From Geitlerinema sp. BBD 1991-9 (lineage in GTDB: Bacteria > Cyanobacteriota > Cyanobacteriia > Cyanobacteriales > Geitlerinemataceae), in NCBI GenBank assembly GCA_001657325.1, contig LWRO01000007.1, positions 26,171 through 90,170 of the forward strand: a stretch of 64,000 bases of DNA, given 5' to 3'. Position numbers and translations under genes: made by a program. This document shows positions 49,905 through 59,324 of the stretch, one piece after another (position 1 is the first letter of the stretch; each line of letters starts with the position of its first letter). A model generated the notes under the pieces. That model saw only the letters and a program-made list of their open reading frames with translations. It was not told the origin of the DNA and ran no database searches.

Positions 49905-50630
49905 ATGCCTTCACGTAATCCCTTAAATCTTTCGCGCTGGTTTCTTTGGAATTTAGGAACTCGGATTTTCGTCAACGGCGAAGATCGGATTCCCTCAGAC
50001 GGTGCCGTGTTGGTGGTGAGTAACCATCGCAGTTTTATGGACGCACCGGTTTTAATGGCTGCGCTCGATCGACCGTTACGCTTTGCCTGTCACCACTACA
50101 TGGGGGAAGTTCCCATTATGCGTGACCTCGTCACGGGAATGGGCTGTTTTCCGCTCGATACGCCCGATCGACGACAGCGAAGCTTTTTGCGTCAAGGAAC
50201 GGCATTACTGGCTCAGCGAGAAGCAGTTGGAGTGTTTCCGGAAGGCACAGAACCGATGGTCAGTACGACTCACCCCAGAGAAGTGGGAAAGTTCCATCGT
50301 GGTTTTGCCCATCTGGCCTTGCAGTTTGCTTGCCACCATCCCCGACACCTGACAGCTGTACTTCCGGTTGCCATCCTTTCCTTAGACGAGCAAATTTACC
50401 AAGCTTTTCCGATTCGGGTGTTGCGCGTGTTCGATCCGAGCGAACCGATGTTCGATCGAGCGGGTTTGCACCCGATGGTGGTCTATCGGCATCTCGTCAT
50501 CTCGGTGGGACGTCCCTATTGGATTAATCAACTCGATCGAGAAGCTTATCAAGGGAGTCACGCGAAGCAAGTCGCGAACGATCTCACACAAACCTGCCGT
50601 GAGGAAATTGTGAGTTTGTTGGAGCAGTAG
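49905..50630 (+). CDS. plsC: 1-acylglycerol-3-phosphate acyltransferase-like protein
   Basis: About 241 aa from ATG 49905 (MPSRNPLNLSRWFLWNLGTR), which gives the usual PlsC-type beginning; an earlier ATG (49854) would add 17 odd residues. Motif I, NHRSFMD (NHx4D), is at VSNHRSFMDAPVLMAALDRP, motif II-like RQGTALLAQREAV lies next, and motif III is FPEGTEPM. The Arg/Gly core is intact. It transfers a fatty acyl chain to lysophosphatidic acid or a related lysolipid at the membrane. The alpha/beta hydrolase gene follows 67 bp downstream. The symbol is by family; the exact substrate is unproven. Confidence 0.85.
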   Translation: MPSRNPLNLSRWFLWNLGTRIFVNGEDRIPSDGAVLVVSNHRSFMDAPVLMAALDRPLRFACHHYMGEVPIMRDLVTGMGCFPLDTPDRRQRSFLRQGTALLAQREAVGVFPEGTEPMVSTTHPREVGKFHRGFAHLALQFACHHPRHLTAVLPVAILSLDEQIYQAFPIRVLRVFDPSEPMFDRAGLHPMVVYRHLVISVGRPYWINQLDREAYQGSHAKQVANDLTQTCREEIVSLLEQ

Positions 50631-50697
50631 GAAGCAAGCACAAGGCAAGAGGCAAGCATGAAGCGGTCAAAGAGGAATTTTTGAGGTTATACCCGAT

Positions 50698-51483
50698 ATG
50701 CGTTTGATTGTACCGAAGTCGCCGAATTCAAATTTACCACTGTTCGTTTATTTACCGGGAATGGACGGAAGCGGTTATTTACTGAGATCCCAACTTCCGA
50801 AATTGTCTCGCGCGTTCGACGTGCGCTGTTTGCAAATCCCTCACGATGACTTACGCGATTGGCAGGAACTCACCCAAGGGACGATCGAACTAATCGAACG
50901 GGAACGCCGGAAATCCCAACGACCGATTTATTTATTCGGCGAATCCTTCGGCGGCTGTTTGGCCTTGCAGGTGGCTTCAAAGGCTCCAACGGCAATCGAT
51001 CGACTGATTTTAAGCAATCCCGCGTCTTCGTTCAACCGACGGCCGTTACTGGCTTGGGGATCGCATTTTGTGCAATGGATGCCCGATTTTCTCAATGCCG
51101 TTTCGGCGTTGGGATTGTTGCCGTTTTTAGTGGCTTTAGATCGAATTCCCCACCATAATCGTCAGGCGTTGGTGGACGCAATGCAAAGCGTTTCACCGCA
51201 ATCTGCCGCGTGGCGTATCGGAATGCTGCGCGACTTTGCACTCAAGCCGACCCAGTTGTACCACATTCAACAGCCAACCCTGGCGATCGCCAGTGCGATC
51301 GATCGATTGCTACCTTCGATGACTGAGGTGCGAGAATTAGTCGATCGACTGCCAAACGGCCGGATGCACGTTTTACCCCACAGCGGACACGCCTGTTTAC
51401 TCGAAGAGCAAGTCGATCTCTATGACATCTTAGAGATGTCGGGTTTTTTGCCGAAACGGATTCGATCGAACGTTCGAGTTTAG
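50698..51483 (+). CDS. alpha/beta hydrolase, similar to the hydrolase half of phytyl ester synthases
   Basis: 261 aa. The nucleophile elbow is GESFGG (FGESFGGCLALQVA), the oxyanion region LPLFVYLPGMDGSGYLLRSQ, and the catalytic His is near PHSGHACLLEEQVDLYDI; Asp before it in AIDRLLP. The start (PLFVYLPGMDGSGYLL, then AFDVRCLQIPHDD) and SNPASSFNRRPLL closely resemble the hydrolase half of plant phytyl ester synthases (PES/ELT family), where an acyltransferase half follows in one protein. Here an acyltransferase gene lies just upstream. A function in transferring fatty acids to or from phytol or lipids is possible; this is inference from similarity. Confidence 0.8.
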   Translation: MRLIVPKSPNSNLPLFVYLPGMDGSGYLLRSQLPKLSRAFDVRCLQIPHDDLRDWQELTQGTIELIERERRKSQRPIYLFGESFGGCLALQVASKAPTAIDRLILSNPASSFNRRPLLAWGSHFVQWMPDFLNAVSALGLLPFLVALDRIPHHNRQALVDAMQSVSPQSAAWRIGMLRDFALKPTQLYHIQQPTLAIASAIDRLLPSMTEVRELVDRLPNGRMHVLPHSGHACLLEEQVDLYDILEMSGFLPKRIRSNVRV

Positions 51484-51531
51484 AAGAACAGCCCGTTCGA
51501 TATAATAAACGTCGATCCGACTCACCCTCGC

Positions 51532-51559
51532 AAATCGTCAATCGTAAATCGCAAATTCA
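51532..51559. repeat. heptameric repeat abutting the deoC start
   Basis: Four 7-base units in a row (AAATCGT, CAATCGT, AAATCGC, AAATTCA) ending on the base before the deoC ATG. This is a short tandemly repeated heptamer of the type found in cyanobacterial intergenic DNA. It takes the place of a normal ribosome-binding site. A shorter version of the same heptamer precedes recO at 52557-52577. Confidence 0.8.
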
Positions 51560-52267
51560 ATGTCTGAAACACTTTCCGAAATCGAAGTCGCACCGTTTAT
51601 CGATCATTCACTCCTCAACCCCTGTGCAACGCAGCAATATGTCGCTCAGTGGTGTGAAGAAGCGGATCGGTTTGGTTTTGCATCGGTTTGTGTTTACCCT
51701 TGTTACGTGCGCTTTGCAGCAGAGTTACTCCACGGGAAAAAGCCAAAAGTTTGTACGGTTATTGGTTTTCCAACCGGAGCGACGACATCAGCTACCAAAC
51801 TTTACGAAGCCCGAGAAGCCATTGATAACGGCGCAACCGAACTCGATGTCGTCATGAATCTCGCTTGGCTCAAAATGGGAAATACAAACGATCTCCATCG
51901 AGAAATTGCAGAGATTTGTGAAGAAACAAACGCGGTCGTCAAAGTGATTTTAGAAACAAATTTACTGAATCCTGAAGAAATGAAATTGGCGACAGATATC
52001 TCGATCGATGCAGGTGTGCGTTTCTTAAAAACCTGTACGGGGTGGAACGGTGGTGTCAAAATTGAAGACGTGCGCTTGTTGAAAGAGTTTTCAAAATCTC
52101 AAGTTGGAATTAAGGCATCCGGCGGTATTCGCACTTACAAGGATGCCGTGAATTTAATCGAAGCCGGTGCAACTCGTTTGGGAACGTCTTATGGTGTTCG
52201 ACTTTTAACACAGCCCGATCGAGAAGAATTTGAAACTGAAAATTCAGAAACCCAGAAAACCTATTAA
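51560..52267 (+). CDS. deoC: deoxyribose-phosphate aldolase
   Basis: 235 aa. It has the DeoC pattern: [75 protein letters not shown]. The Schiff-base lysine is in [18 protein letters not shown] and the second active-site lysine in [16 protein letters not shown]. It splits deoxyribose 5-phosphate into glyceraldehyde 3-phosphate and acetaldehyde. No other nucleoside-salvage genes are adjacent; it is a stand-alone gene on the plus strand. Upstream, heptameric repeats abut the start. Assignment certain. Confidence 0.97.
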   Translation: MSETLSEIEVAPFIDHSLLNPCATQQYVAQWCEEADRFGFASVCVYPCYVRFAAELLHGKKPKVCTVIGFPTGATTSATKLYEAREAIDNGATELDVVMNLAWLKMGNTNDLHREIAEICEETNAVVKVILETNLLNPEEMKLATDISIDAGVRFLKTCTGWNGGVKIEDVRLLKEFSKSQVGIKASGGIRTYKDAVNLIEAGATRLGTSYGVRLLTQPDREEFETENSETQKTY

Positions 52268-52365
52268 AAACAATTTCTTTGTATCTTGGAAGATTTCTCG
52301 AATCGATCGAACGGCAAAAAATTAACACCAATTAAAACGAATATATTCTATTTTTTATAGTTTGA

Positions 52366-52539
52366 TGCACGGCCAGTAAAAACGGTATTTTTATACGCTA
52401 TGTCGGCCAGCCTGAAGATATTTTACAAGAAGTTCGAGCGGCTGGTTTTGAGGTGATGAATTCAACAATCGAGCCTCGCGCTATTGACGAAGACCAAGAC
52501 GATCGATTCATGTACGCGACAAAACCTCAAGTTTCGTAA
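52366..52539 (+). pseudogene. C-terminal remnant of a methyltransferase-like gene
   Basis: Open for 58 codons without a start: TASKNGIFIRYVGQPEDILQ, EVRAAGFEVMNSTIEPRAID, then EDQDDRFMYATKPQVS and a stop. The 'G F E V ... D.RFMYATKP' style is that of the last part of small SAM-dependent methyltransferases. No preceding body exists: deoC ends at 52267 and the intervening 100 bp are AT-rich non-coding. It is the tail of a lost gene. Family call is tentative. Confidence 0.45.
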
Positions 52540-52556
52540 AAAACACCCCATTTCTC

Positions 52557-52577
52557 TAATCGTAAATCGTAAATTGC
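52557..52577. repeat. heptameric repeat before the recO start
   Basis: Three units (TAATCGT, AAATCGT, AAATTGC) end one base before the recO ATG (52579). The units are those seen in front of deoC 1 kb upstream. Again no AGGAG-type site lies between repeat and start. Confidence 0.7.
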
Positions 52578-52578
52578 C

Positions 52579-53478
52579 ATGAGTCGAACCTATCGCGCCA
52601 CGGGAATTAATTTAAAAAGTATGCCCTTGGGAGAACACGATCGAATCCTCACGATTCTCACCCGAGAACAGGGATTAATCCGAGCAGTCGCACCGGGATC
52701 GCGCAAACCGAAATCGAAATTAGGCGGACGGAGTGCCCTGTTTGTCGTCAACGACTTGTTAATGGCGCGGGGAAAATCCCTCGATCGAATCAGCCAAGCC
52801 GAAACAGTTAAGTCCTACACCGGATTGAGTCGTAACTTCGGAATTCTCACCGCCAGTCAGTACTTAGCCGAAATCGTCCTCGCACAAAACCTCAGCGATC
52901 GACCGCAAGCCGAACTGTTCGCACTCCTCACCGAACACCTCGATCGTCTCGAAGGACTTCCTAAAGACGTTTCTCTGTCGCAAGTTCTTTCGCACCTGTG
53001 TCACGGCGTATTTCACCTGTTAGCCTTAGAGGGGATCGCACCGCAAGTTCACGCCTGCTGTCTCTCTCAGCATCCCATGATTCCCGACGTGACTCGGCGA
53101 GATTGGCAAGTGGGGTTCAGCGTTCGTGCGGGTGGCGTCGTGACCTTGGCGGAGTTCGAGCGACTCAAACTCGAACAGATGCAGCAGTGGAAAACAGCAT
53201 GGGAAGACGATGGCGAAGCCGCCGCCAACCGCGCCGCGTTCGTCCCGACGCCGAATCGCTACCTCAACGCGACCGAGTTGACATTGTTGCAACAGCTTTC
53301 TCAGCCAGAACTCTCGCCGACACCGCCGTCGATCGTTGTCGAACCGGCCTGGATTGCCCTCGAACGCTTGTTGCGGGAATATACCCAACATCATTTGGGT
53401 CGATCGATTCGCTCTGCTACTTTAATGAATAGTTACATAGCATCTCGATCGACAGCAATACAGCCCACCCGAGCGTAA
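52579..53478 (+). CDS. recO: DNA repair protein RecO
   Basis: 299 aa. The N-terminal OB fold is obvious: MSRTYRATGINLKSMPLGEH, DRILTILTREQGLIRAVAPG, SRKPKSKLGGRSALFVVNDL. The helical middle carries YLAEIVLAQNLSDRPQAELF and VFHLLALEGIAPQVHACCLS, and VGFSVRAGGVV where the zinc-finger-like region of other RecO proteins occurs; here the cysteines are reduced, as often in cyanobacteria. It loads RecA with RecR in gap repair. The MFS gene starts 4 bp after the stop, so the two are probably co-transcribed. Confidence 0.93.
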   Translation: MSRTYRATGINLKSMPLGEHDRILTILTREQGLIRAVAPGSRKPKSKLGGRSALFVVNDLLMARGKSLDRISQAETVKSYTGLSRNFGILTASQYLAEIVLAQNLSDRPQAELFALLTEHLDRLEGLPKDVSLSQVLSHLCHGVFHLLALEGIAPQVHACCLSQHPMIPDVTRRDWQVGFSVRAGGVVTLAEFERLKLEQMQQWKTAWEDDGEAAANRAAFVPTPNRYLNATELTLLQQLSQPELSPTPPSIVVEPAWIALERLLREYTQHHLGRSIRSATLMNSYIASRSTAIQPTRA

Positions 53479-53481
53479 ACG

Positions 53482-54855
53482 ATGAAACAACTGTCTGAAA
53501 ATCAGTTCGACCCAGTGGGGATCGACCTAGACGAAGAGCAATCACCTTTGGAAGAATCTGAAACCGGCTTTCTTCCTGTTTTAAAAAATCGCAATTTCCT
53601 GGCACTCTGGAGCGGTCAGGTGTTTTCTCAAATTGCGGACAAAGTGTACTTGGTCATGGCGATTGCCATTGTCGCAAGTCGCTTCCAGTCCGAAGGACAA
53701 AATATTAGCGCTTGGGTGTCAGCGATCGCGATTGCGTTTACGATTCCAGCCGTGCTGTTCGGATTTCTGGCAGGGGTACTCGTCGATCGATGGCATAAAA
53801 AAGACGTATTGGTGTTCACGAACTTACTGCGTGGTGTCTTCGTCTTGGCGCTTCCTCTACTATTGGGGTTCGTGTCGGGCCAGTCGTTTTGGGGAATTCC
53901 TCTCGGTTTCGGCGTGTTGTTGACGGTGACGTTTTTGGTTTCGACACTGACGCAGTTTTTCTCTCCCGCCGAACAAGCGGCAATTCCTTTAATCGTCCCA
54001 ACTCAACACTTACTTTCGGCTAACTCGCTGTACACCACCACGATGATGGCTTCCGTTATCGTGGGATTTGCGTTAGGCGAACCGATGTTAGCCGTTGCCG
54101 ATCGATTCTTGCAACACGTCGGTTTCAGTCACGAAGTCGTCGTGGGTGGAAGCTATGTCTCAGCCGGATTGTTGTTAACGTTCGTGCGTTCGAGAGAGCG
54201 CATCGAACCCAAACATCCGACCGAAAACCATCTCTGGCAAGATTTCAAGGCCGGGTTGCAGGTACTCAAACACCAACCGCGCATTCGCAGTGCCTTGATT
54301 CAACTGATCGTTTTATTCTGTATCTTTGCAGCCCTGACGGTGCTTTCAGTTCGTTTAGCTGAAACGATGCCCACTCTTAAATCGTCTCAGTTCGGTTTTT
54401 TGCTGGCTTCTGCTGGTGTGGGAATGGGACTCGGAGCGTTGCTGGTCGGTCATACCGGATCGCAGTTCGCCCCCCGTCGGTTAAGTCTCTACGGTTCGAT
54501 CGGTGTGGCGGCTTCCCTGGTGACTCTGAGTGGGGTGACGCAGCAACTGGTGCCATCTTTACTTTCGATCGCGGCGTTTGGGTTCTCGTCAGCATGGGTA
54601 GCAATTCCGATGCAGACGATCGTACAAGTGGAAACCCCGGAAGAACAGCGGGGGAAAGTGTTTGGCTTGCAAAACAACGCTGTTAATATTGCCTTGAGTC
54701 TCCCACTCGTTTTGGCCAGCGTTGCGGAGTCTTATTTGGGTTTACAAGCTGTCTTCGTTCTTTTAGCCGTCATTGTTGTCGTTTTGGGGTCGATCTCCTG
54801 GTATATTGCCGATAATCAAAGTTCCCGTTCGACGACCCAACGCAGAAACACATAG
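53482..54855 (+). CDS. major facilitator superfamily transporter
   Basis: 457 aa. After a 30-residue acidic leader, the MFS pattern begins with NRNFLALWSGQVFSQIADKV, then about 12 hydrophobic segments; the loop 2-3 motif appears as FGFLAGVLVDRWHKKDVLVF (usual G...DR.GRR). Similar to the MFS_3/DHA-like group of single-component exporters. The substrate cannot be told. It follows recO by 4 bp (probable operon), an arrangement common in cyanobacteria. Next comes the glycosyltransferase gene after 139 bp. Confidence 0.88.
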   Translation: MKQLSENQFDPVGIDLDEEQSPLEESETGFLPVLKNRNFLALWSGQVFSQIADKVYLVMAIAIVASRFQSEGQNISAWVSAIAIAFTIPAVLFGFLAGVLVDRWHKKDVLVFTNLLRGVFVLALPLLLGFVSGQSFWGIPLGFGVLLTVTFLVSTLTQFFSPAEQAAIPLIVPTQHLLSANSLYTTTMMASVIVGFALGEPMLAVADRFLQHVGFSHEVVVGGSYVSAGLLLTFVRSRERIEPKHPTENHLWQDFKAGLQVLKHQPRIRSALIQLIVLFCIFAALTVLSVRLAETMPTLKSSQFGFLLASAGVGMGLGALLVGHTGSQFAPRRLSLYGSIGVAASLVTLSGVTQQLVPSLLSIAAFGFSSAWVAIPMQTIVQVETPEEQRGKVFGLQNNAVNIALSLPLVLASVAESYLGLQAVFVLLAVIVVVLGSISWYIADNQSSRSTTQRRNT

Positions 54856-54994
54856 GACGAAACAGACGGCTCGAGATCGTCGATCGACAGTTGCTCGCAC
54901 TGGCTCGATCGTCGATCGAGGTTCTTTCTCAACATAACTCAATATCACAATATCAAAAGTAACCGTTAGCCATTACCCTTTACTAAAACTCTGT

Positions 54995-56194
54995 ATGCAT
55001 ATCGCTTGGCTTGGAAAAAAATCGCCGTTTTGCGGTAACGTCACTTACAGTCGCGAGGTGACCAACGCTTTGCTCGATCGAGGCTATCAGGTCAGCTTTC
55101 TACACTTTCGACAAGATAGCAACAGCAGTGACGGAAGAGATAAAGCCACTCATCTGATTTCAGAGCGTCCTGGCGATCCGTCGTCGGAACGATCGATGGC
55201 TTGTGAGGTTTCGTTGCCGTGTTTGTACAAATCCACGCTCTACACGATTCCAACCCTCAAATCCAGTAAAGTCCTGACTGAAGCCTTACGTCAACTCAAA
55301 CCCGATCTCGTCCACGCTTCGCTAACACTGTCGCCGTTAGATTTCGTATTACCAGAGATCTGCGAGGAGCTGAATTTGCCGCTCGTAGCAACGTTTCACC
55401 CACCGTTCGATCGTCGCCGCCGCAATTGGACATCGAGTACGCAGCACTTGATGTATCAGTTTTACGCGCCGTTTTTAGCCAACTACGATCGCACGATCGT
55501 TTTTTCTCACATTCAGCGGGATCTGTTGGTGCAGTTAGGTGTTCCCCAGGAGCGAGTCGCTGTGATTCCGAACGGAGTAGATGCACTGAAATACGCACCG
55601 GGATCGTCGAATTTGAAGGTAAAGATGGGTGCGAGCCGTATTTTCGTTTATCAAGGACGCATCGCCCTCGAGAAAAATCTAGAATCGCTGCTCAAAGCTT
55701 GGAAACATTCGGATATGGGTCCGAATAGTAAGTTACTCATCGTCGGAGACGGCCCCCTCGCACCCGTATTGATGGCAACGTATAACGAAGAACACAATAT
55801 TATTTGGTTGGGCTATATCGCCGACGAGCAACGTCGCATCGAGATCCTTCGCGGGGCTGACGTATTCGTGTTGCCGTCGTTTGTCGAAGGTTTGTCGCTG
55901 TCGTTGTTAGAGGCGATGGCTGCGGGATTAGCCTGTCTCGCGACCGATGCAGGGGCAGATGGAGAAGCTCTTGAAGGGGGGGCAGGGGTGGTTCTCAATC
56001 CTCAACGAGTGACGACACAGCTCGAAACGCTGTTGCCTCTGTTTCGCGATCACCCGGAAATGACCGGTTTGTTGGGTTATAAAGCTCGTCAGCGAGTCTT
56101 GGAACGCTACACGCTGGATAAGAACATCACAAGGCTAGAACGCTTGTATGAAGAAGTTTTAGCCCAGTCACAGGTTGCACTTTCTGCATCTTAG
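54995..56194 (+). CDS. GT4-family glycosyltransferase
   Basis: 399 aa. Two-domain GT-B fold: N-terminal part MHIAWLGKKSPFCGNVTYSR, KPDLVHASLTLSPLDFVLPE and FSHIQRDLLVQLGVPQERVA, followed by IPNGVDALKYAPGSSNLKVK. The C-terminal donor domain is RIFVYQGRIALEKNLESLLK, KLLIVGDGPLAPVLMATYNE, DVFVLPSFVEGLSLSLLEAM, in which E-x7-E (the FVEGLSLSLLE region) is the retaining-GT signature. Substrate unknown; members include glycolipid and exopolysaccharide synthases, and in cyanobacteria a sugar is attached to a lipid or polysaccharide. No partner genes in the window. Confidence 0.9.
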   Translation: MHIAWLGKKSPFCGNVTYSREVTNALLDRGYQVSFLHFRQDSNSSDGRDKATHLISERPGDPSSERSMACEVSLPCLYKSTLYTIPTLKSSKVLTEALRQLKPDLVHASLTLSPLDFVLPEICEELNLPLVATFHPPFDRRRRNWTSSTQHLMYQFYAPFLANYDRTIVFSHIQRDLLVQLGVPQERVAVIPNGVDALKYAPGSSNLKVKMGASRIFVYQGRIALEKNLESLLKAWKHSDMGPNSKLLIVGDGPLAPVLMATYNEEHNIIWLGYIADEQRRIEILRGADVFVLPSFVEGLSLSLLEAMAAGLACLATDAGADGEALEGGAGVVLNPQRVTTQLETLLPLFRDHPEMTGLLGYKARQRVLERYTLDKNITRLERLYEEVLAQSQVALSAS

Positions 56195-56338
56195 CGATCG
56201 ACCTCGGTTTGAGGTTTTAGGATTAGAAAACATTACAGGTTTCTATCTCGACCCGGCGATCGATCGACAATCCAACCCATGGCTCGCTTACCAAATTTTT
56301 TTATTTTTGTCAACTATCGTTTCGACATCCAACGAAAC

Positions 56339-56728
56339 TCAAGATTGACTCGAACCTTGAATTCGAGTCTTGAGAGTTTCCCAATCCCCTTCGTTGACGA
56401 GCCATTTATAAATTGGGATCTTTTCCGAATCGTTCCCGTTTTTCCAATAAACGCGATCGTTTTCGACAGACAAGTCTTGCCAAGATTTGAGCGAATAAGT
56501 TCGATCGACTTGACCGATGAGTTTGTACAAAACTAACTCGTGTTTAGAAACCCGAAAATAGGGATTTTTGAGAAATAAAATCCCACCATACAACGTCACG
56601 AAGCCGGAGAACAAGCTAAAGGGAAACTGTCCTTGAATTCCCACAACCAGCGAATCCAACGCCACCGTAATCGAAGCTAAAACCAGGGCGATGCCGATCG
56701 AGCGTTTGTATCGAATCTGAAGTTCCAT
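56339..56728 (-). CDS. small membrane protein of unknown function
   Basis: 129 aa. Two hydrophobic segments in the first half (IGIALVLASITVALDSLVVG and FPFSLFSGFVTLYGGILFL), then a soluble half (PYFRVSKHELVLYKLIGQVD, RTYSLKSWQDLSVENDRVYW, KIPIYKWLVNEGDWETLKTR). The layout of two helices with a small beta domain is like bacterial membrane-bound PH-like (YdbT/YhhN-type) proteins. Unrecognised family. It lies 26 bp downstream of prmA on the same strand and could be co-transcribed. Convergent with the GT gene. Confidence 0.7.
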   Translation of the reverse strand: MELQIRYKRSIGIALVLASITVALDSLVVGIQGQFPFSLFSGFVTLYGGILFLKNPYFRVSKHELVLYKLIGQVDRTYSLKSWQDLSVENDRVYWKNGNDSEKIPIYKWLVNEGDWETLKTRIQGSSQS

Positions 56729-56754
56729 CGCTGTTTAACCTTTTCTCAAACGCA

Positions 56755-57645
56755 CTACGATCGACGGATGTTAAAACAGCACCATTCCCCCCGTTTCCAC
56801 AAGGTTGCGACCACCCAACCGTGCTGTTCTAACAAATCTGCCATCGGTTTAGCTTGGTCGAGTAACACGCCGCTAATAATTCCCCACGTCGTCGGCTTCG
56901 AGAGCAAATCCATGTGAGGAACTAACTCCACAATCGTTTCCGCAAGAATATTACAAAGAATCCCATCAACTGGCCCCCCTGCCAGTTCGAGCGCTCGATC
57001 GAGACTCCCCTCTTCCGCTACCAAGATCTCGGGTGAAATACCGTTAAGTTCTCGATTGGAGTGTGTCGCTCGCACAGCGAGGGGATCGGTATCCACCGCA
57101 TAGATTTTCCCCGCACCCAACAGCGCTGCACCAATCGATAAAATCCCAGATCCACAACCGATATCCACGAGAACGGGGTTGCTGTCATCGATTCCGACGC
57201 GCATTTCCAAAGACTCCAAGCACAGTTGAGTCGTGGCGTGCGCTCCGGTACCAAACGCCACGCCGGGATCGAGTTTCAACAGCAATCGATCGCCGTGTTC
57301 CGGTAGAGGCAACCAAGCGGGATGAACGAGAAATCGATCGCCGATGGGCATCGGTTCCCAATGCTGTTTCCAGCTACTCGACCAATCCTCCTCCTCAATC
57401 AAATGCCATCCCGTTATCGGGGGTGGCAGGTGAATCGCGATCGCGTCCTGTCGCAACCAGAGCGACAGTGCCGCCAAATCGAGCATCTGCACGCTATCTT
57501 GGGGCAAATAAGCTCGAACCAAACAAGACTCACCCTTCGTTTCGCTGGCCGTACCTCGACAGCCAAATGTTTCCAGTCGCCAGAAAATCGTTTCTTCCAG
57601 GGCTGGATCGCTGAGGACTTGAATTTCCCACCAGCTATTACTCAT
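56755..57645 (-). CDS. prmA: ribosomal protein L11 methyltransferase
   Basis: 296 aa. The N-terminal substrate domain ([20 protein letters not shown]) is followed by the W-rich segment ([20 protein letters not shown]). The SAM-binding domain has [40 protein letters not shown] and, further on, [20 protein letters not shown], where NxxA is the PrmA analogue of the NPPY motif. It trimethylates ribosomal protein L11. Its position downstream of serA is conserved in many cyanobacteria. Assignment firm. Confidence 0.95.
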   Translation of the reverse strand: MSNSWWEIQVLSDPALEETIFWRLETFGCRGTASETKGESCLVRAYLPQDSVQMLDLAALSLWLRQDAIAIHLPPPITGWHLIEEEDWSSSWKQHWEPMPIGDRFLVHPAWLPLPEHGDRLLLKLDPGVAFGTGAHATTQLCLESLEMRVGIDDSNPVLVDIGCGSGILSIGAALLGAGKIYAVDTDPLAVRATHSNRELNGISPEILVAEEGSLDRALELAGGPVDGILCNILAETIVELVPHMDLLSKPTTWGIISGVLLDQAKPMADLLEQHGWVVATLWKRGEWCCFNIRRS

Positions 57646-57740
57646 CTCGCTCTCCGATATGGCAATCGGTTTTTGGCCGTTGGCAATCGAGTGTTACCCG
57701 TATCCTGCAACCCTTGCCGCAAACCGATTCACCCAGCCTA

Positions 57741-59324
57741 CTACAGCGTTACCGTATAGGCATCTCGAATGCCGGGAACTTTCATGATTTCGTTCAAGAT
57801 CCCTTCCGGCAGGGGATCGTCGAGGCTCAGAACCATCACCGCATCGCCGCGAACGATTTTACGTCCGACTTGCATACTTGCGATGTTGACGTTAAAGCTA
57901 CCCAAGAGGGAGCCAATTTTCCCGATGATCCCCGGCATATCGCGATGTCGGGTAAACAGCATATGCTGAATGGGCGGTACGTTGATGGGGAAATCGTCCA
58001 CATTCGTGATACGAATTTCACCATCTCCCAGCAGCGCACCCGTCACAGTATGTTCGCCGAGGGAGCCTTTCGCTTCCAGGTGCAGGGAATCCGTGTAATC
58101 GCGCACCGAAGCATCGCGAGTTTCCACCACGCGAATGCCCCGTTCCTTAGCTTCAATACTGGCATTGACGTAATTCACTCGCTCGCGGAGAGCCGGCGAG
58201 AGCAGTCCTTTCAGGGCTGCGATAACGATTGGTTTACTTTCTCGATCGGCGAGATCTCCCTGCAATCTCACCGTTAGAGAGTCTACGCGCCCCCCAGCCA
58301 GCTGTCCGACGAGATTACCGAGCGTTTCGGCCAGTTCCAAGTACGGGCGCAACTTGTCGAGCGCTTCGGGGTAAAGTCCCGGAATGTTCACCGCCGATCG
58401 AGCGGGAAGTCCGAGCAGCACGTCACGAATCTGTTCGGCGACGTCTACCGCCACGTTCACTTGAGCCTCAGCCGTTGAAGCGCCCAAATGCGGCGTCAGG
58501 ATCGCGTTTTTACCCAAAGCTCGCAACGGAGACTCACTTTCAAGAGGTTCGTTGGCAAATACGTCGAGAGCAGCACCGGCAATGCGTCCGCTCTCAAGGG
58601 CCTCAGTTATGGCACTTTCATCGATGAGTCCACCCCGCGCGCAGTTGATAATGCGCGTGGTTGGCTTCATTTTTGCCAAGGCTTCCGCATTGATGAGGTT
58701 GGTCGTCTCTGGAGTTTTCGGGACGTGTAGCGTAATGTAATCCGCTTCGCGGAACAAGACATCGAGTTCCACCAGACGACAGCCAATTTGTTCGGCTCGT
58801 TCCGTTGAGATGTAAGGGTCGTAAGCCAACAATTTCATTCCCATGGCCTTAGCGGCAGCTGCTACGTGGGAACCGATTTTACCCAAGCCGACGAGGCCCA
58901 GTGTTTTTTTGTAAATTTCCGCGCCGATAAACTGTTTGCGATTCCACTGTCCGCTCTTGACCGATTGATTCGCATCGGGGACGTAACGCGACAGAGACAG
59001 CATCAACGCAAGAGCGTGTTCGGCAGCCGCGATCGTGTTACCTTCAGGGGAATTGACCACAACGATCCCCTGGCGAGTGGCAGCCGCAACGTCGACGTTA
59101 TCGACACCGACCCCTGCACGACCGATAATTTTCAGGTGCGTTCCTGCTTCGATGACCGCTTTAGTCACCTGCGTTCCCGAACGAATCATCAGAGCGTCAT
59201 ATTCGGGAATAATTTGTACGAGTCCTTCAGGGGAGAGACCCGTTTTAACGTCAACTTGTGCGACTTGGGAGAGGATGTCGATTCCAGCTTGGTCTACTGA
59301 ATCAGAAACAAGGACTTTTGGCAT
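57741..59324 (-). CDS. serA: D-3-phosphoglycerate dehydrogenase
   Basis: 527 aa from ATG 59324 (MPKVLVSDSVDQAGIDILSQ); a longer in-frame start 66 codons upstream has unlikely sequence. NAD-binding domain GLVGLGKIGSHVAAAAKAMG, the Arg and Glu of the active site in RIINCARGGLIDE and ANEPLESESPLRAL, and the catalytic His in LTPHLGASTAEAQVNVA. The C-terminal intervening and ACT domains (HMLFTRHRDMPGIIGKIGSL) mark the long type. First step of serine synthesis from 3-phosphoglycerate. prmA follows 95 bp downstream. Fully typical of cyanobacterial serA. Confidence 0.97.
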   Translation of the reverse strand: MPKVLVSDSVDQAGIDILSQVAQVDVKTGLSPEGLVQIIPEYDALMIRSGTQVTKAVIEAGTHLKIIGRAGVGVDNVDVAAATRQGIVVVNSPEGNTIAAAEHALALMLSLSRYVPDANQSVKSGQWNRKQFIGAEIYKKTLGLVGLGKIGSHVAAAAKAMGMKLLAYDPYISTERAEQIGCRLVELDVLFREADYITLHVPKTPETTNLINAEALAKMKPTTRIINCARGGLIDESAITEALESGRIAGAALDVFANEPLESESPLRALGKNAILTPHLGASTAEAQVNVAVDVAEQIRDVLLGLPARSAVNIPGLYPEALDKLRPYLELAETLGNLVGQLAGGRVDSLTVRLQGDLADRESKPIVIAALKGLLSPALRERVNYVNASIEAKERGIRVVETRDASVRDYTDSLHLEAKGSLGEHTVTGALLGDGEIRITNVDDFPINVPPIQHMLFTRHRDMPGIIGKIGSLLGSFNVNIASMQVGRKIVRGDAVMVLSLDDPLPEGILNEIMKVPGIRDAYTVTL

